DNA of 64,000 nucleotides from Mucilaginibacter sp. dw_454 (GTDB lineage: Bacteria; Bacteroidota; Bacteroidia; Sphingobacteriales; Sphingobacteriaceae), in contig NZ_JAAVVB010000001.1 in the NCBI RefSeq assembly GCF_018449775.1, positions 310,001-374,000 of the forward strand, in the 5' to 3' direction. This document shows, piece after piece, positions 60,369-64,000 of this stretch. The translations under genes and the position numbers were made by a program. How positions within the stretch are numbered: the stretch's first letter is position 1; every line of letters starts with the position of its first letter. A model generated the notes under the pieces. It had not been told where the DNA came from. It did no database searches and worked only from the letters and a program-made list of their open reading frames with translations.

Positions 60369-60932
60369 TTATTTTATTTTACTATACAATGCCGCCACCT
60401 TACTGCGGCACTCATTGAGCAAAATTACACCTTGCGTTAAGTTATCAACCACATTATGCTTAAATGCTTTGTTGCGGTGATTTTGAGCAACCTGGCGCAG
60501 TAATTCATCATTTTCATAAGCTTTAAAATCCAACGCATTATAGATTTCGGCGCTATTAAAGTTTGGAAGTTTTAGGTTATCAATCTGCGGGCGATTATCC
60601 GTCAGGATCTTTTTCAGATCTACCACGTTTTGCTGCAGGATACGATAGGTGTTAGGAAAGTGATGGTCTTTAAGCCCGCCATGATTAATGAGGTTGATGA
60701 GGTTGTTTTGATTGACGATAATGGTACCCGCTTTTTTATTGAAACTTACCGCAAATGCTTTAATGTTTATACGGTCGGGGCGATGGGCAATCATGTCGGC
60801 ATTGTCTGTCAGTTGTGAGCAAAGTTTAGACACTAAATTTAACGAATGCAGGTAACGCAAATAAGGAGTAGTACCGGCAAAGTTTATTTGGGCTATTAGT
60901 AAAAAAATGAGTAGCAGCAGTATCTTTTTCAT
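60369..60932 (-). CDS. Exported protein of unknown function
   Basis: I do not recognise this 187-residue protein. A signal peptide is visible (KKILLLLIFLLIAQINFAG, cleavage after FAG). The mature part has no Cys pair pattern beyond two isolated Cys, and is predicted helical: SLNLVSKLCSQLTDNADMI, a His/Asn-rich middle (NLINLINHGGLKDHHFPNTY), then ENDELLRQVAQNHRNKAFKHN and LLNECRSKVAALYSKI. No membrane helix besides the signal. It is convergent with kdsB and divergent from pyrG. Localisation is probably periplasm. Confidence 0.6.
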   Translation of the reverse strand: MKKILLLLIFLLIAQINFAGTTPYLRYLHSLNLVSKLCSQLTDNADMIAHRPDRINIKAFAVSFNKKAGTIIVNQNNLINLINHGGLKDHHFPNTYRILQQNVVDLKKILTDNRPQIDNLKLPNFNSAEIYNALDFKAYENDELLRQVAQNHRNKAFKHNVVDNLTQGVILLNECRSKVAALYSKIK

Positions 60933-61065
60933 GTCGAATTTTTGATTTCTTGGTTATGTAGAAAGAGAAAATTTCTTGTTTTGTTTAAATAAAATGTCGT
61001 TAGTGTTTATTACACAGTGCTTTTCAACAATTCCATTTTCTTCGTCCAAACACCAAAAAAAATCT

Positions 61066-61073
61066 TACTTTTG
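61066..61073 (+). promoter_or_regulatory. -7 promoter box of pyrG
   Basis: TACTTTTG, an exact match, with TTCG 21 bases upstream (61041-61044). Transcription would start near 61080, giving a leader of about 54 bases, long for this window. Confidence 0.6.
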
Positions 61074-61091
61074 TATCCCGTACACAAACAA

Positions 61092-61118
61092 TTGATACAG
61101 GCCTAAAACCGGTATCAA
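61092..61118 (+). promoter_or_regulatory. Hairpin in the pyrG leader
   Basis: TTGATAC (61092-61098) pairs with GTATCAA (61112-61118), with further G-C pairs inside, ending 15 bases before the ATG. It may affect translation or transcription of pyrG. Confidence 0.4.
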
Positions 61119-61133
61119 AATTCAAAATTTCAG

Positions 61134-62744
61134 ATGACTAAATACATATTTGTTACGGGCGGTGTTACCTCTTCGTTGGGGAAAGGCATTATCTCGGCCT
61201 CACTGGCAAAGCTCCTTCAATCGCGCGGCTACAGCGTAACCATCCAAAAGTTCGACCCTTATATCAACATCGATCCCGGAACGTTGAACCCCTACGAACA
61301 CGGCGAATGCTATGTTACCGAGGATGGTGCAGAAACCGACCTTGACCTTGGCCACTATGAGCGTTTTTTAAATACGCCAACATCGCAGGCTAATAATATT
61401 ACCACTGGTCGCATTTATCAAAATGTCATCAATAAAGAGCGTGAGGGCGCTTTCTTAGGCAAAACCGTACAGGTTGTTCCGCATATTACCGACGAGATTA
61501 AACGCAACATCCGTATGTTGGGCGAGGATGGTAAATACGACATCGTAATCACCGAGTTGGGCGGTACCGTAGGCGATATCGAGTCGTTACCTTATATCGA
61601 GGCCGTTCGCCAGTTTAGATGGGAGATAGGCTCTGGTAACTCACTGGTAATTCACTTAACGCTGATCCCTTTTTTGGCTGCTGCCGGCGAGTTGAAAACC
61701 AAGCCAACCCAACACTCTGTTAAAATGTTACTGGAATATGGTATCCAACCGGATATTTTGGTTTGCCGTACAGAGCATCACCTAAATATGGATATCCGCA
61801 AAAAGATAGCCTTATTTTGTAATGTAAATATCAATGCGGTTATCGAGTCGATTGACGCATCGACCATTTATGACGTGCCTTTGCTGATGCTGAAAGAACA
61901 GTTGGACAAAACCGTATTAACCAAGTTAAAACTTCCGCATAAAACAGAACCGCATCTGGACAGCTGGAAAGATTTCCTGGGCCGTTTAAAAAACCCGACA
62001 TCCGAAGTAAAAATTGGCCTGGTGGGTAAATACGTTGAACTGCCTGATGCTTATAAATCAATCATAGAATCATTCATCCACGCCGGCGCTAAAAACGAGT
62101 GCAAGGTGCATGTAACATATATCCCGTCAGAAACTCTAACTACCGGAAACGCAATTGAAAAGCTGCAGGGCCTGCATGGTGTGCTGGTTGCACCTGGCTT
62201 TGGCGAGCGTGGTTTTGAAGGTAAGATAGAGGCAATACGCTATGTGCGCGAAAATAACATTCCGTTTTTTGGTATCTGTTTAGGGATGCAATGCGCAGTG
62301 GTTGAATTTGGCCGTAACGTTTTAGGATTAAAGGATGCAAGCAGTACGGAAATGAACCCGGAAACGCCGAATCCGGTTATTGCCATGATGGAAGAACAGA
62401 AAAAAGTAGTAAATAAAGGCGGTACCATGCGTTTAGGTGCATACCCTTGCGATATCAAAAAGGGTACAAAAGCCTTCGCTATTTATGGCGAGCAACACAT
62501 TAGCGAGCGTCACCGTCATCGCTATGAGTTTAATAATCAGTATCTTAAACAATATGATGCTGCAGGCATGCAACCTTCGGGCATTAACCCGCAGAATAAC
62601 CTGGTAGAGATTGTGGAACTGAAAAATCACCCGTTTTTTGTGGGCGCACAGTTTCACCCCGAATTAAAATCAACAGTTGCTAATCCGCACCCACTTTTTA
62701 TTAACTTTGTCGCCGCTTCAATGGCCTATGCCCGTAAGAAGTAA
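61134..62744 (+). CDS. pyrG: CTP synthase
   Basis: PyrG converts UTP to CTP with glutamine and ATP. The 536-residue protein has the synthase half with [19 protein letters not shown] (P-loop), [18 protein letters not shown] and [20 protein letters not shown], and the glutaminase half with the nucleophile in [20 protein letters not shown] and the His-Glu dyad [12 protein letters not shown]. These are all standard. yidC follows after 26 bases in the same direction. Confidence 0.97.
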   Translation: MTKYIFVTGGVTSSLGKGIISASLAKLLQSRGYSVTIQKFDPYINIDPGTLNPYEHGECYVTEDGAETDLDLGHYERFLNTPTSQANNITTGRIYQNVINKEREGAFLGKTVQVVPHITDEIKRNIRMLGEDGKYDIVITELGGTVGDIESLPYIEAVRQFRWEIGSGNSLVIHLTLIPFLAAAGELKTKPTQHSVKMLLEYGIQPDILVCRTEHHLNMDIRKKIALFCNVNINAVIESIDASTIYDVPLLMLKEQLDKTVLTKLKLPHKTEPHLDSWKDFLGRLKNPTSEVKIGLVGKYVELPDAYKSIIESFIHAGAKNECKVHVTYIPSETLTTGNAIEKLQGLHGVLVAPGFGERGFEGKIEAIRYVRENNIPFFGICLGMQCAVVEFGRNVLGLKDASSTEMNPETPNPVIAMMEEQKKVVNKGGTMRLGAYPCDIKKGTKAFAIYGEQHISERHRHRYEFNNQYLKQYDAAGMQPSGINPQNNLVEIVELKNHPFFVGAQFHPELKSTVANPHPLFINFVAASMAYARKK

Positions 62745-62770
62745 GTAATTTTGAGTACGATACGATAGCA

Positions 62771-64000
62771 ATGGATAGAAATACGTTTACAGGATTATTC
62801 CTGATCATGATTATTATTTTCGCGTCATTCTGGTTGTTAAAACCATCTGATGCGCAATTAAAGAAAGAGGCCGCATTACAGGCGCAATTAAAAAAAGGAA
62901 AAACTGCCGGTGCTGGTGCTGATAAAAAAACAGCAGTGCTTGACACCACAAAACTTGGCCCTAAACCGGTTGATTCGGCTATGCTGAAAACGCCTTTTGG
63001 TTCAAGCTTACAAGGGGTTGAAAAACTGGTTACCATCGAAAATAAGGACCTGCGCGTTAAATTGAGCAGCCTGGGTGGTCGCATTTATTCGGTAGAGTTG
63101 AAAAACTTCAAAACTGCCGACCAAAAACCTTTGATTTTATTTGAGGGTGATGCCAATAAGTTTGGTTTTAGCTTCGCCACGGGCGTTGCTACGATCAATA
63201 CCAGCGAGCGTTATTTTACCCCAAGTGCAGCAGGTTTGCAGGTTGCAGGTCAGGATTCGTCGGCTATCACCATGCGTTTAAGCTATAGCCCAACACAGTA
63301 TATTGATTATATATACACCCTGAAAGGCGAAGGCTATAAAGTTGGCTTAACCATTAAAGCTACCGGCCTGGATAATATCATAGCCAATGCCAGCAGCTTA
63401 ACATTGGATTGGGAAAGCAGCCTGCATCGTTTAGAGAAAAGTGCACAACTGGATCATCAGTATTCCATGATCCAATACTACGATACTAATAACGATTTTG
63501 ATTTTTTTGGCGATACTAAGGACGATCAGAAAGATATTGCCGACAAAAAATTAGAATGGGTATCGTTTAAACAACACTTCTTCTCGAGCGTGCTGCTAAG
63601 CAAAGATGGCTTTACCAAATCAAGCCTTTCTGTCAGTACAGATACCAGCAATCATGCCGATATTAAACAACTGAAAGCCAGCTTAACCGTAGCCCGCAAC
63701 AGCGATGGTTCTTATCCATTTGATTTTTACTTTAGTCCTAACAAATATTCGTTATTAGCTGCCCAGGGCCATGGCTTTGAAAAGCAAATTAACCTGGGTT
63801 GGGGTCCATTAAAGTACATCAACCGTATAGCGGTATTGCCGGTATTTAACGTATTAACCAAGTTTAACTGGAACTACGGTTTAATCATCCTGGCGTTGAC
63901 AGTTATCCTTAAACTGGTATTGTCGCCGTTAACGTACAAGTCTTACCTGTCAATGGCTAAGATGCGTGTGTTAAAGCCAGAGATGGACGAGATCAAAGGT
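62771..64000 (+). CDS. yidC: Membrane protein insertase YidC (partial, runs off right edge)
   Basis: YidC inserts and folds inner-membrane proteins, alone or with SecYEG. The first 410 codons are in the window. Residues 1-24 contain the first helix (MDRNTFTGLFLIMIIIFASF), then a low-complexity Ala/Lys linker, then the periplasmic beta-supersandwich (about residues 75-350, FGSSLQGVEKLVTIENKDLR, FSFATGVATI), then the start of the conserved core, NWNYGLIILALTVILKLVLSPL. It functions with SecDF-YajC, both encoded in this window. The C-terminal helices lie outside it. Confidence 0.95.
   Translation, partial: MDRNTFTGLFLIMIIIFASFWLLKPSDAQLKKEAALQAQLKKGKTAGAGADKKTAVLDTTKLGPKPVDSAMLKTPFGSSLQGVEKLVTIENKDLRVKLSSLGGRIYSVELKNFKTADQKPLILFEGDANKFGFSFATGVATINTSERYFTPSAAGLQVAGQDSSAITMRLSYSPTQYIDYIYTLKGEGYKVGLTIKATGLDNIIANASSLTLDWESSLHRLEKSAQLDHQYSMIQYYDTNNDFDFFGDTKDDQKDIADKKLEWVSFKQHFFSSVLLSKDGFTKSSLSVSTDTSNHADIKQLKASLTVARNSDGSYPFDFYFSPNKYSLLAAQGHGFEKQINLGWGPLKYINRIAVLPVFNVLTKFNWNYGLIILALTVILKLVLSPLTYKSYLSMAKMRVLKPEMDEIKG

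Overview
The window looks like a chromosomal segment from a Bacteroidota bacterium of the family Sphingobacteriaceae, most likely Mucilaginibacter or a near relative. This is inferred from gene content and style, not from a search. Supporting signs are Bacteroidota -7 boxes (TAnnTTTG) in front of many genes, near absence of Shine-Dalgarno sites, a fused SecDF, the nusB / DUF1573 / yajC / ybbR / coaE cluster, BlaI with M56 peptidases, and many palindromic intergenic repeats built on CATTGCGAG. No rRNA, tRNA, CRISPR array or intact transposase was seen.

Layout. 1-16 kb: N-terminal part of an ABC exporter, a GNAT enzyme, a leucine-dehydrogenase-like protein with Ser where the catalytic Lys is expected, the nusB to coaE cluster, an MBL-fold exonuclease with a 52-residue DUF5522 gene, MarR, a three-gene YCII/VOC cluster, an esterase and a PAP2 phosphatase, a structured TIR element (10.7-11.1 kb), glmM, a cysteine desulfurase, two tiny hydrophilic proteins, and accD. 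15.8-17.2 kb: an AT-rich two-gene cassette (DUF6864 protein plus a two-TM protein) bracketed by inverted copies of a composite repeat of about 220 bp. This is the best candidate for an undescribed system. 17-31 kb: fbaA, an iron-permease-like protein, a secreted phosphoesterase and a di-haem peroxidase, an HMG-CoA-lyase-like enzyme, NDH-2, secDF, folA, thyA, ispE and lapA.

31.1-31.9 kb is an AT-rich gene desert. 32-43 kb: EamA, LptG-like permease, tgt, two large FtsX/MacB-type permeases, then a glycosyltransferase / sigma factor / rsmG overlap operon. 42.8-50.4 kb: a BlaI regulator with three operator dyads drives three tandem M56 (BlaR1-like) membrane peptidases. A lipoprotein downstream is a free copy of their C-terminal domain, and a proline-rich exported protein lies next to it. 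50.6-64 kb: dprA, small membrane and DUF2795 proteins, cobalamin adenosyltransferase, a GH19 lipoprotein, a coupled pair of unknown paralogues, an ABC ATPase, gatC, plsC and trpS (divergent, probably leaderless), a deoxynucleoside kinase, kdsB, pyrG and the first 410 codons of yidC.

Most genes are core housekeeping: envelope building (glmM, lapA, lptG, kdsB, plsC, secDF, yidC), nucleotide supply (folA, thyA, pyrG, dNK) and RNA or translation factors (nusB, tgt, rsmG, trpS, gatC). Accessory content is concentrated in the 15.8-17.2 kb cassette, the M56 locus, the 54.4-55.6 kb paralogue pair and the repeats between genes.
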